A DNA stretch of 64,000 nucleotides from Denitrificimonas halotolerans (GTDB lineage: Bacteria; Pseudomonadota; Gammaproteobacteria; Pseudomonadales; Pseudomonadaceae). Position numbers and translations under genes: made by a program. The stretch is from NCBI RefSeq assembly GCF_034259425.1, contig NZ_JAXIVU010000002.1:1-64000 (forward strand), given 5' to 3'. This document shows positions 1 through 7,293 of the stretch, piece after piece; within the stretch, counting starts at the first letter, position 1, and each line of letters opens with the position of its first letter. The notes under the pieces are model-generated. The model worked only from the letters and a program-made list of their open reading frames with translations. It was not told the DNA's origin and searched no databases.

Positions 1-129
1 AAGATTACATTAGCTACTATAACAACGAACGAATCATGCTTAATTTAAAGATGAGCCCTGCTCAATACAGAGCTCAGTACCTAAGTAAAAGCGTGGCTTA
101 AGAGTCCAAGAAAAGGGGTTCACTCCACA
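1..129 (+). mobile_element. IS3-family insertion sequence, right-end fragment
   Basis: The frame at 3-101 encodes the last 32 residues of an IS3-family (IS150/IS3-like) DDE transposase: DYISYYNNERIMLNLKMSP, then AQYRAQYL. The YYNNxRI...K..SPxQYR pattern is typical of the C-terminus of these integrases. After the stop, about 27 bases rich in A and G run into CACTCCACA, which looks like a right terminal inverted repeat. The element continues upstream of the window. At about 128 it meets the truncated 5' end of a TnpB gene, so it appears to have inserted into that older element. The exact right end is inferred. Confidence 0.7.
3..101 (+). CDS. IS3-family transposase, C-terminal fragment (runs off window start)
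   Basis: This is the partial reading frame of the IS3-family transposase (OrfB/integrase part); only the last 32 codons and the TAA at 99-101 are in the window. The Tyr-Tyr-Asn-Asn-x-Arg motif and the following SPAQYR motif are characteristic of the end of the rve integrase core in IS3 elements. The catalytic DDE residues lie upstream and cannot be checked, so whether the full gene is intact is unknown. Confidence 0.7.
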   Translation, partial: DYISYYNNERIMLNLKMSPAQYRAQYLSKSVA

Positions 130-305
130 TGCCTGTCTCGTACTCGAACTTTTAATGTTTTGGTGTGCCTTACCATGCTGTATACAGTACCAATACCAAC
201 CTATACTGCAAAGACTTTAGCAGTCTGTTAAGAGGTTAAGGGGCTGCTTACGCACCCTTCGCTATCCATCCTCGCATTAAAATTACGAGGTCTTACGCGA
301 TTTTG
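128..305 (-). mobile_element. TnpB-element left-end relic (IS200/IS605 superfamily)
   Basis: Read on the minus strand, this matches the left ends at 19372 and 56118. It starts CAAAATCGCGTAAGACCTCG and has the same GC hairpin region and the AGACT..AGTCT hairpin. It then has a tnpB start codon at 176 followed by MVRHTKTLKVRVRDRHV. Homology stops at about 128, where the IS3-family right end begins. The flank beyond the left tip reads TTAT (plus-strand ATAA at 306-309), the same tetranucleotide that precedes the other two left ends. No other part of this copy lies next to it. Confidence 0.8.
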
Positions 306-412
306 ATAATACCCTTGCATGCTGGGACAGTGCTTAGGTCTAATGGCTGTTTTATGGGCATTGTTGGTCGTAACTGGTGGTGCTTGCGTGCTTAAGAATG
401 GTGGAGTTGCAC

Positions 413-964
413 ATGCTCAATGATCAGCGTCACACATTGGTTCTCGGTGGAATTCGCTCGGGGAAAACCGGATTGGCTGAGGCTCAGGCGTTGCAACAGT
501 CGTTGCCGGTGGTTTATGTGGCTACGGCTACGGCGGGTGATGAGGAAATGACTCAGCGCATCAGTCGTCATCAAACTTTACGTCCAGATGTTTGGGGGTT
601 GGTGGAAGAACCTTTAGATCTGGCTAAAGTTCTGCGTGAGCAGGGTCGACAGAGTCCAGTACCGTGTTTGTTGATTGACTGTATGAGTCTATGGGTGAGT
701 AATTTATTGCACATTGGTGATGCTCAGTTTCAGCGCCAGCGTGATGCCTTTCTTGAGCAGATTGAAAGCTATCCTGGGTCATTGATTGTTGTTAGCAATG
801 AAACAGGTTTAGGGACTATTGGTATGGATCCACTGACCCGAAAGTTTTGCGATGAATTAGGTTGGCTCAATCAAGCCTTAGCACAGCGTTGTCAGCATGT
901 TGTTTTAGCAGTGGCGGGATTATCTTTGGTTTTGAAGGATTCTGTCGACAACGATGTTGAATAG
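413..964 (+). CDS. cobU: Bifunctional adenosylcobinamide kinase / adenosylcobinamide-phosphate guanylyltransferase
   Basis: CobU (CobP in Pseudomonas naming) phosphorylates adenosylcobinamide and adds GMP to give AdoCbi-GDP, a late step of B12 assembly and cobinamide salvage in the cytoplasm. The P-loop (GGIRSGKT) is near the N-terminus; the guanylylation-region Cys and the SNETGLG motif follow. I chose the ATG at 413 because GGAG at 403-406 sits six bases upstream and the protein then has the family's usual length (about 184 aa). An in-frame GTG at 377 would add 12 residues that do not fit the family. It stands alone between the insertion-sequence debris and the cobalamin riboswitch, separated from the other cob genes. 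Confidence 0.88.
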   Translation: MLNDQRHTLVLGGIRSGKTGLAEAQALQQSLPVVYVATATAGDEEMTQRISRHQTLRPDVWGLVEEPLDLAKVLREQGRQSPVPCLLIDCMSLWVSNLLHIGDAQFQRQRDAFLEQIESYPGSLIVVSNETGLGTIGMDPLTRKFCDELGWLNQALAQRCQHVVLAVAGLSLVLKDSVDNDVE

Positions 965-1180
965 AGCGAGTTTGTTTTGAATGCAAGAGCGGGTTCAATG
1001 AAGTCGTAGTGTTTGCGCATCTGGGTCTAAGCTTCACCGGTTTGCTGATTCACTTTATATATTTTAGTTTTTTAGAGCCAATACATCTTGAGGGTGTGTT
1101 GGGTTGGCTAATTTTTGCCGATTATTATCCAAGGGTTTAAGCATTGACCATAAGGTGAGGCATTGTTAGCCTTGCTGCGC
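965..1180 (+). other. Intergenic leader between cobU and the cobalamin riboswitch
   Basis: No gene is recognised here. A frame open from about 957 to 1137 encodes a hydrophobic stretch but has no good start site and no family I recognise. It may be debris of a lost gene of the cob cluster. A promoter for the riboswitch transcript is expected; TTGACC at 1144-1149 is a possible -35 element, but no convincing -10 follows at 17 bases. Confidence 0.35.
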
Positions 1181-1395
1181 GTTTTCAGGTGTTGTTATGG
1201 CTGCATAGCGGTTATAACAGTGAAACGGGAAGCCGGTTTAAGTCCGGCACTGCCCCCGCAACGGTAAGTGAGAGAACAGCCTAAGTGAATACCACTGTGC
1301 TTGGCATGGGAAGGTGTGCGCTGTTGAGCGATCGCAACTCACAAGTCCGGAGACCGGCCTGTTAACACACCGAAGACTGCGGAGGGCCGTTGCGG
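1181..1395 (+). ncRNA. Cobalamin (B12) riboswitch
   Basis: The region has the hallmark blocks of the AdoCbl riboswitch in order: a GGGAA-type segment, then GCCGG..AAGTCCGGC, then the conserved CTGCCCCCGCAACGGTAA around 1248-1267, and the B12 box as AGTCCGGAGACCGGCCTG around 1344-1361. It lies about 150 bases upstream of btuF. Downstream, at 1384-1430, complementary GCCGT/ACGGC and GGTGGG/CCCACC segments could form the switching hairpin. By family knowledge it should lower expression of the btuFCD-cobO operon when adenosylcobalamin is plentiful. The outer boundaries are approximate. Confidence 0.93.
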
Positions 1396-1551
1396 TGGGT
1401 AAGCACCAACTTGTCTTACGGCTTTCCCCACCTCTCAAGCTGATTTTTTATCAGTGCTAGGCTCCATCGGCTCGCTCTGAATAATCCCGCGAGTGTGAAC
1501 TGTGCGACTGTGCGTTATCTGTCTACTGATTTAAGCAATGAGAGTTGATTC

Positions 1552-2433
1552 ATGATATTTCGGTCTATTAAAGCACTGTTGTTTGCCTTGTTATCGATGC
1601 CAGTATTGGTGTGGGCACAGGTATGTGTAGAAGACCAGAGCGGTCAGCAGTTGTGTTTACCTGAACCTGCGCAACGTATTGCTACCTTATCGCCTGGGGC
1701 AACTGAGTTGACCTTTGCTGCTGGGGCTGGTCGCAAAGTTGTGGCGGGTGTTAATCACAGCGATTATCCACCAGCAGCATTGAAACTGCCGTTGGTTGGA
1801 ACACACACTAAAGTTGATGTGGAAGCGTTGTTGGCATTGCAGCCTGATTTGGTCATTACTTGGGTGACAGGCAACCCGCCCGCACAAGTAGAGATGTTGC
1901 AGGCACTCGGTTTACCGTTATTTGCCATTGAGCCGCGAAGCTTTGCAGAGGTGGCTGATGTGCTTGAGCGTTTATCCATTTTGGCGGGAACTGAACAAGT
2001 AGGTTTTGCTGAAGCTGAGCGTTTTCGCGAAGGTATGGCAACGCTTGCTGAGGCGTATCTCGATGCTGAGCCGGTCTCGGTATTTTATCAGGTGTGGGAA
2101 ACCCCTTTGATGACGATTAATAACCAACACTTAATTAGTAAAGTATTACAGCTGTGTGGTGGGGTGAATATTTTTGCTGATATGCCACGTTTGATCCCTA
2201 GAGTCAGTGCGGAAGTGGTCTTGGAAGCGGATCCGCAGGTTATTTTGACGGGTAGTGTGGAAGGGTTGGAAGACAATCAGTTGGATCGTTGGAAAAGTTA
2301 TCCAAAAATGACAGCTGTAGCACAAGACAATTTGTTTTTTGTACCAGCTTCACCGATCTCTAGACCTACACCGCGTTTAATTGAAGCCAGTCGTGATATT
2401 TGTCAGAAATTGGATATTGCCCGTGCACGTTAA
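1552..2433 (+). CDS. btuF: Cobalamin-binding periplasmic protein of the vitamin B12 ABC importer
   Basis: This 293-residue class III substrate-binding protein has a Sec signal peptide (about residues 1-22, cleavage after VWA or VWAQ) and the PBP fold typical of BtuF: RIATLSPGATEL near the N-terminus, then a VGTHTKVDVEALLALQPDLV-like segment. It should capture cobalamin or cobinamide in the periplasm and hand it to BtuC/BtuD. It is the first gene after the cobalamin riboswitch and is followed directly by the permease and ATPase, which supports a corrinoid rather than siderophore substrate. Precise corrinoid preference cannot be read from the sequence. Confidence 0.87.
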   Translation: MIFRSIKALLFALLSMPVLVWAQVCVEDQSGQQLCLPEPAQRIATLSPGATELTFAAGAGRKVVAGVNHSDYPPAALKLPLVGTHTKVDVEALLALQPDLVITWVTGNPPAQVEMLQALGLPLFAIEPRSFAEVADVLERLSILAGTEQVGFAEAERFREGMATLAEAYLDAEPVSVFYQVWETPLMTINNQHLISKVLQLCGGVNIFADMPRLIPRVSAEVVLEADPQVILTGSVEGLEDNQLDRWKSYPKMTAVAQDNLFFVPASPISRPTPRLIEASRDICQKLDIARAR

Positions 2434-2446
2434 AAAGGTGGGCGCC

Positions 2447-3406
2447 ATGATGCGGACTGTATCTGCGCTGAGTTTGATGGCTTTAGTTACGATGTTATTG
2501 GCTCTGGCAATTGGTAGTGTGACTATTGCGCCGGCAGAGTTATGGGCGGTAGTGCAAGGTGAGGGTAGTACTTTACACCGCACCTTGGTATTTGAACTGC
2601 GTTTGCCGCGTGCGTTAGCGGCCTTTGCTACGGGAGGGTTGTTGGCTGTAGCTGGTGCACTGATGCAAGTGTTGTTGCGCAATCCGCTAGCTGATCCTTA
2701 TGTTTTAGGTTTGTCTGGCGGCGCCGCAGTGGGCGCTTTGTTGGCGATGTTGAGTGGCCTAGGGGCAGTGCTGATCTCTGGAGCAGCCTTTAGTGGTGCT
2801 ATGTTGGCGATGCTTTTGGTCTTTGGGTTGGCGCAAGGGACCGGTAGTTGGACTGCTTCACGCTTATTGCTGACGGGTGTAGTAGTTGCGGCCGGTTGGG
2901 GAGCGGTAATTACGCTTATGTTGGCACTGACGCCATCCTACAAGTTGCCTGGCATGTTGTATTGGCTGATGGGAGATATGTCGTATGCACGTACGCCCTG
3001 GCCTGCACTCTTGATCTTGCTGTTTGCCATTGTGCTGGTGATGCCATTGGCGCGTAACCTCAATGTGCTGGCCCGTGGTCCAATGCAGGCTGCCGCGTTA
3101 GGAGTATCAGTACGTCCTTTAGAATGGACCGTTTATGTATTGGCCAGCCTGATGACAGCGACTGCAGTCACCACGGCCGGTAGTATTGGTTTTGTTGGTC
3201 TGATCGTACCGCATATGTTGCGTTTGGTATTAGGTAATGATCAGCGCATTATTTTACCAGCCAGTGCTTTAGCTGGCGGCAGTTTATTGGTTTTGGCTGA
3301 CACTGTGGCTCGGACTGTGATTGCTCCAGAACAATTACCTGTGGGGGTGATTACTGCGTTGTTGGGTGTACCGACTTTCCTTTATTTATTGCATCGGAGT
3401 CGTTAA
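2447..3406 (+). CDS. btuC: FecCD-family permease of the vitamin B12 ABC importer
   Basis: A strongly hydrophobic inner-membrane protein of about 319 residues with the FecCD/BtuC pattern: LRLPRALAAFATGGLLAVAG near the first loop, NPLADPYVLGLSGGAA, and GLIVPHMLRLVLGNDQR near the C-terminus. About ten membrane segments are expected. I chose the ATG at 2447, preceded by AAGGTGG at 2435-2441. A longer frame would overlap btuF and adds residues absent from the family. Its stop overlaps the btuD start (TAATG at 3404-3408), so the two are translationally coupled. Confidence 0.87.
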   Translation: MMRTVSALSLMALVTMLLALAIGSVTIAPAELWAVVQGEGSTLHRTLVFELRLPRALAAFATGGLLAVAGALMQVLLRNPLADPYVLGLSGGAAVGALLAMLSGLGAVLISGAAFSGAMLAMLLVFGLAQGTGSWTASRLLLTGVVVAAGWGAVITLMLALTPSYKLPGMLYWLMGDMSYARTPWPALLILLFAIVLVMPLARNLNVLARGPMQAAALGVSVRPLEWTVYVLASLMTATAVTTAGSIGFVGLIVPHMLRLVLGNDQRIILPASALAGGSLLVLADTVARTVIAPEQLPVGVITALLGVPTFLYLLHRSR

Positions 3407-4182
3407 TGAGTCATTTGCAGACCTGCGATTTAATTATCAATGTGCCAGCAAGAGCGGATGGCTTTCCACTTAATGTGCATATTCAGTCGGGTCAAATCTG
3501 GGGTGTGCTAGGCCCTAATGGCGCAGGAAAAACCACTTTGTTGCATACTTTGGCAGGTTTGTTGCCGTCCCGTAGCGGTCAGGTGTTGTTAAATGAAACA
3601 CCTTTGGCCGAGCTTAAACGTCGTACTGTGGCGCAGCAATTGGGTTTGGTGTTTCAAGACCGTCAAGACAGCTTTCCTGCAACGGTGATGGAAACAGCAT
3701 TGATTGGCCGTCATCCATGGTTATCCCCTTGGGAAGCAGAAGGTCATGAGGATCAACAGCGTGCTCAGCAAGCCCTTGCGGCATTGGATGTTGCACACTT
3801 ATCTAGGCGATTGCTGAGCACTTTATCGGGTGGAGAGCGGCAACGAGTGGCCATCGCTACATTGATGACGCAAAACCCTGATATTTGGTTATTGGATGAG
3901 CCGACTAATCATTTGGATTTACACCATCAGGTTAAAGTGATGCGTTTGCTCAGAGCGCAGGCGGCGGGTGGTAAAGCCGTCTTTATGTGCTTGCACGATC
4001 TCAATTTAGCAGCTCGCTGGTGCAGTCATGTGTTACTGCTGTATCCCAATGGTGATGCGTGTTGGGGAGAAGCAGCAAGTATGCTGAAACTTGAAGCATT
4101 GGAGCAGCTGTATCAGCAAAAGTTGATCACCGTGGCAGCGGGTGGCGTGCCTGTTTTTGTGCCTGTGGATGACGGTCTGTGA
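3406..4182 (+). CDS. btuD: ATP-binding protein of the vitamin B12 ABC importer
   Basis: ABC ATPase of 258 residues with Walker A GPNGAGKT at residues 36-43, signature LSGGERQR, Walker B WLLDEP followed by the D-loop NHLDL, and a switch histidine in CLHDLNLA. It should power the BtuC channel at the cytoplasmic face of the inner membrane. The start codon overlaps the btuC stop, and the gene is the third of the riboswitch-controlled operon. FecE-type siderophore ATPases look similar; the operon context decides the substrate. Confidence 0.87.
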   Translation: MSHLQTCDLIINVPARADGFPLNVHIQSGQIWGVLGPNGAGKTTLLHTLAGLLPSRSGQVLLNETPLAELKRRTVAQQLGLVFQDRQDSFPATVMETALIGRHPWLSPWEAEGHEDQQRAQQALAALDVAHLSRRLLSTLSGGERQRVAIATLMTQNPDIWLLDEPTNHLDLHHQVKVMRLLRAQAAGGKAVFMCLHDLNLAARWCSHVLLLYPNGDACWGEAASMLKLEALEQLYQQKLITVAAGGVPVFVPVDDGL

Positions 4183-4296
4183 TGAATAGCATCGTGCTTG
4201 GCTGTAAGTTCATTTTAAAGTGTCCGCTGTATTAAAGAATGAGAATGGGTGCGAAACTGACACGTTCTTAGCATTTAAATTATTAGGATAACCCTC

Positions 4297-4908
4297 ATGA
4301 GTAAAGCTGTACGCAACCCTGAACGCCATGCTGAACGTATGGCGATTAAACAAAAAATCATGCAAGAACGTATTTCCAAAGCGCAGAAAGAGCAGGGCGT
4401 TTTACTGGTGTTGACTGGCTCTGGTAAAGGCAAAAGCAGCTCCGGTTTTGGCATGGTGGCGCGTGCTTTAGGCCATGAAATGAAAGTGGGCATTGTGCAA
4501 TTTATTAAGGGTGCTTTTAGTACCGGTGAGCATGCTTTTTTCCGTGATTTGCCCAACATCGATTATCACGTGATGGGGCAAGGCTACACTTGGGATACAC
4601 AAAATCGCGAGCAAGATGTGGTTGCGGCCAACGCAGCATGGGATATTGTGGCTGGCATGCTACAAGATGACAGCTATGATTTAATCTTACTCGATGAGCT
4701 AAATATTGCCCTGAAATATGATTATTTGGATTTAGACCGCGTACTGGATGATTTGCAGGCCCGCCCTGAAATGCAGCACGTCGTGGTCACTGGACGCTAT
4801 GCACCGCAGGAGTTGATAGATATTGCCGATACTGTGACTGAAATGAAGGTAGTGAAACATGCCTTTAAAGATCAAGGTATCAAAGCGCAAAAAGGTATTG
4901 AGTTATAA
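4297..4908 (+). CDS. cobO: Cob(I)yrinic acid a,c-diamide adenosyltransferase
   Basis: A CobA/BtuR/CobO-type corrinoid adenosyltransferase of 203 residues that attaches the 5'-deoxyadenosyl group from ATP to the reduced cobalt of corrinoids. The N-terminal helix (about residues 8-33, charged) precedes a P-loop GSGKGKSS at residues 41-48; VGIVQFIKG and LILLDELNIAL (Walker B-like) follow. It lies 114 bases after btuD in the same direction and ends one base before the ATG of the cobQ fragment. It serves both de novo synthesis and salvage, so it stays useful even with cobQ broken. Confidence 0.92.
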   Translation: MSKAVRNPERHAERMAIKQKIMQERISKAQKEQGVLLVLTGSGKGKSSSGFGMVARALGHEMKVGIVQFIKGAFSTGEHAFFRDLPNIDYHVMGQGYTWDTQNREQDVVAANAAWDIVAGMLQDDSYDLILLDELNIALKYDYLDLDRVLDDLQARPEMQHVVVTGRYAPQELIDIADTVTEMKVVKHAFKDQGIKAQKGIEL

Positions 4909-5040
4909 ATGATCACCTTGATGATTCAGGGTACGACCTCGGATGCGGGCAAAACTACAGTGGTTGCTGCCTTATGTCGTTGGCTAGCGCGGCAAGGAGT
5001 TTCGGTAGCACCATTCTCGCGGTCGGGCATGGCCGTCTAG
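4909..5040 (+). pseudogene. cobQ: Cobyric acid synthase, 5' fragment truncated by a TnpB-element right end
   Basis: The frame opens immediately after the cobO stop and reads MITLMIQGTTSDAGKTTVV, then AALCRWLARQGVSVAPF. This is the nucleotide-binding N-terminus of CobQ/CbiP, the glutamine-dependent amidase that makes adenosylcobyric acid. After about 36 codons (near 5013) the sequence switches to the right end of a TnpB element and stops at TAG 5038-5040. Family members are about 480-500 residues, so more than 90% is missing and bluB follows directly. The junction shares ATTC between the two sequences, consistent with a deletion rather than a clean insertion. Confidence 0.85.
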
Positions 5041-5080
5041 CAGTAGGAATCCCCGTCCTTTAGGCCGGGGAGGATGTCAA
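5013..5080 (+). mobile_element. Solo right end of a TnpB element (IS200/IS605 superfamily)
   Basis: These 68 bases match, almost base for base, the last codons of tnpB plus the right end of the copy ending at 20582. They include the CCCCG..CGGGG hairpin (5051-5070 region) and the terminal GGAGGATGTCAA. No left end or tnpB body is attached. In TnpB systems this segment is the 3' part of the guide (omega) RNA, with the next 16-20 bases (5081 onward) acting as guide. It caps the cobQ fragment. Confidence 0.85.
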
Positions 5081-5117
5081 GCGCTTCGAACCATTTTGCT
5101 GGAGTACAAGAACAGCT

Positions 5118-5816
5118 ATGACTGATCATAACCGCCCATTTAGTGATGACGAACGTGCAGGCTTGTATCGTGCGATTTATGAGCGTCGCGATGTACGCTC
5201 ACAGTTCCTACCGGATCCCATCCCATATCCAGTGCTAGCGCGTCTGTTGAAGGCTGCGCATCATGCACCGTCGGTGGGTTTTATGCAGCCGTGGGATTTT
5301 GTTTTAATCGATAGTTTGGAAGTACGCCAGCAAGTCTTGGCGAGTTTTCATGAAGAAAATGCGAAGGCAGCTCATAACTACACTGGTGAGCGGCAACAGA
5401 CATACCGTAACTTGAAACTGCAGGGCATTATAGAAAGTCCGTTGAATCTATGCATCACCTGTGATCGCAGTCGCGGTGGTGATCATGTATTAGGACGTAA
5501 CTCTATTGTTGAGATGGATTTATTCAGTACTTGTCTTGCCGTACAAAATTTCTGGTTGGCAGCGCGTGCAGAAGGTATTGGCGTGGGTTGGGTCAGTATT
5601 TTGGATCAAGACAAGCTAGCCGATATTTTGCATCTACCGGGTCACGTTTATCCGTTGGCGTACTTGTGTGTAGGCTATGTCAGTGAATTTTTAGATCAGC
5701 CAGAGTTAGAAACCAAGGGTTGGCGCTCACGCTTACCGTTGGAAAGCCTAATCCACCATAATACTTGGTCAGAGGCGTTGGATGACCAAGCTTTGCTGGA
5801 TCAGTTTGAGAAGTAA
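5118..5816 (+). CDS. bluB: 5,6-dimethylbenzimidazole synthase
   Basis: BluB is a flavin-destroying nitroreductase-fold enzyme that breaks down FMNH2 with oxygen to make 5,6-dimethylbenzimidazole, the lower ligand of B12. The 232-residue protein has the BluB N-terminal pattern (AIYERRDVRSQF, then PYPVLARLLKAAHHAPSVGF and MQPWDF) and the later GWVSILD segment. It follows the cobQ fragment and right-end relic by 37 bases. It was probably part of the same riboswitch-controlled operon, so the insertion may have altered its expression. GGAG near 5101 is a rather distant ribosome site. Confidence 0.9.
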   Translation: MTDHNRPFSDDERAGLYRAIYERRDVRSQFLPDPIPYPVLARLLKAAHHAPSVGFMQPWDFVLIDSLEVRQQVLASFHEENAKAAHNYTGERQQTYRNLKLQGIIESPLNLCITCDRSRGGDHVLGRNSIVEMDLFSTCLAVQNFWLAARAEGIGVGWVSILDQDKLADILHLPGHVYPLAYLCVGYVSEFLDQPELETKGWRSRLPLESLIHHNTWSEALDDQALLDQFEK

Positions 5817-5969
5817 TCAGCTGCACTTCCATTGTCGCTACGGTCATTCCTGTTGTTGCCCTTATTCGACCTTCTACAAAAGCTAGCAAAGAAATTTCAA
5901 TGCCTTTATGAGTAAATGAAAGTAATGCTTCAGGTGAAGGTGCATTGTGTTGCGAGTTTTGTAGGCATT

Positions 5970-6009
5970 TTGTCATCTAAGCGTCACTGCATTGTCATAG
6001 TTTTCTATA
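5970..6009 (+). promoter_or_regulatory. Pho-box-like array (PhoB) with -10 element upstream of the phosphonate operon
   Basis: Seven-base blocks recur every 11 bases: TTGTCAT at 5970, GCGTCAC at 5981, TTGTCAT at 5992, then a weaker TTCTATA at 6003. The known Pho box is built of CTGTCAT-like 7-mers separated by 4 bases, so both the sequence and the 11-base spacing fit. TATAAG at 6006-6011 could be the -10 box, placed as expected for a PhoB-activated promoter. The first gene starts at 6044. It predicts induction by phosphate starvation. Confidence 0.7.
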
Positions 6010-6043
6010 AGAATAGCCCGCATTCGATTAGCGGGAAGTCACT

Positions 6044-7276
6044 ATGTCCATGTCAAGTCATTCCGATATTGTCGTTATTGGCGGCGGTATTCTTGGATGC
6101 TCTATTGCCAGTTATTTAAGTCAGCAGACAGGTCTTAAAATTACAGTAGTTGAGCGTACTGGTTTAGCTGAGCAAACCACTAGCCAAGCTGCTGGCCTTT
6201 TAACTCGAATTCGCTCGTCAAAGGCATTGACTGTTTTGGCTATGGAAACCTTTGCTGCCATTGATCAGCTGGCTGAGCATACTGGCGAATCATTGCCTTT
6301 GCAGCGAGTTGGTAGCTTGCAAGTAGCAGCATCTGAGCAAGGCTTGCAGCAGCTAAATAGGCTGGTAACGCAGGCTGCGGCGTTTGCGCAAAATAGTGAA
6401 TGGTTGCAGCCTGCTGATGCTGAACAGCTAGCGCCTTGGTTGTCTTTAACTGAACAAACACGTGCACTGTATTTGCCTGATGATGGCTATATCGATCCTT
6501 ATGCTTTGTGTATGGCTTATGCACGTGCTGCTCGTAATCGAGGGGTGGTCTTTCGTTTGTATCAAGAAGTGACCTCAGTACTGAACGAGGCGGACAAGGT
6601 GTATGGAGTTCAGTTAGCTAGCGGCGAAATTTTGCATGCGGGTTTGGTCATTGACGCAGCAGGTCCATGGAGTACTGCTTTAGCGCGGCAGCAAGGGGTT
6701 AATTTAGCGATGGCTCCAGTGCGCAGCCATTACTGGATTTCAGCGTATCACGCGCAAGTTCTGCGCGGAGCTCCTATGACTATTTTTCCTGACAGTGGTT
6801 CTTATGCCCGACCAGAAGTGGGTGGTTTACTGTTTGGGATGCGTGACAAAAATGCTGTGACGGCTCACCCTTCTGACCTACCAAATAATCTACAGGGCTT
6901 TTCTTTTGCCACGGATGCTAACGGTGACGAAGCTTTGGCTGATGGATATGTGGCGCTGCAACAACAATGTTCGTTATTGGATGAGTTGGATTTAGCCCAC
7001 TATATCAGCAGCGTGTCGAGCTACACCCCAGATAACATCCCCCTAATAGGCGCAATGCCAGGGGTTGAGGGTTTTTTTGCGGCAACAGGGTGCTCAGGTG
7101 CTGGGGTTGGATTATCCGGTGGGATTGGGCGTTTAGTTGCTGATTTAGCCACGGGCTGTACTCCTTTTATTGATCCTGCTGCTTTTCGTTTAGACCGCTT
7201 TGGCGCGGTTGATTCTTTTGATCCAGATTTTATTCAGCGTTGCGCAGCGGCGCGTGCTCGAAAACGTTCTGGTTAG
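6044..7276 (+). CDS. FAD-dependent oxidase of the phosphonate operon (DAO family)
   Basis: A 410-residue D-amino-acid-oxidase/glycine-oxidase-fold flavoprotein. The Rossmann dinucleotide motif GGGILG lies at about residues 13-18, and the C-terminal FAD-contacting segment GFFAATGCSGAGVGLSGGIG is near residue 350. There is no signal peptide, so it is cytoplasmic. It is the first gene after the Pho-box-like array and precedes phnW by 17 bases. FAD oxidases in AEP clusters (PbfC/PbfD types) are known to oxidise N-methylated AEP or AEP, so a role in widening the phosphonate substrate range is inferred from context. The exact substrate is unknown. Confidence 0.75.
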   Translation: MSMSSHSDIVVIGGGILGCSIASYLSQQTGLKITVVERTGLAEQTTSQAAGLLTRIRSSKALTVLAMETFAAIDQLAEHTGESLPLQRVGSLQVAASEQGLQQLNRLVTQAAAFAQNSEWLQPADAEQLAPWLSLTEQTRALYLPDDGYIDPYALCMAYARAARNRGVVFRLYQEVTSVLNEADKVYGVQLASGEILHAGLVIDAAGPWSTALARQQGVNLAMAPVRSHYWISAYHAQVLRGAPMTIFPDSGSYARPEVGGLLFGMRDKNAVTAHPSDLPNNLQGFSFATDANGDEALADGYVALQQQCSLLDELDLAHYISSVSSYTPDNIPLIGAMPGVEGFFAATGCSGAGVGLSGGIGRLVADLATGCTPFIDPAAFRLDRFGAVDSFDPDFIQRCAAARARKRSG

Positions 7277-7293
7277 ACCTTACGGAGACTTTA

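Noticed and set aside
957..1137. Open frame after cobU with hydrophobic residues (VFAHLGLSFTGLLIHF)
   Set aside because: No start codon with a ribosome site and no recognised family; it may be debris, so I describe the region only as intergenic.
4225..4275. Weak hairpin AAGAA..TTCTT before cobO, considered as a second riboswitch or terminator
   Set aside because: It lacks the B12 box and other conserved blocks, and the stem is short with bulges.
5680..5976. 98-codon minus-strand frame overlapping the end of bluB
   Set aside because: It overlaps bluB antisense and the Pho-box region, shows no family pattern that I recognise and no convincing ribosome site.
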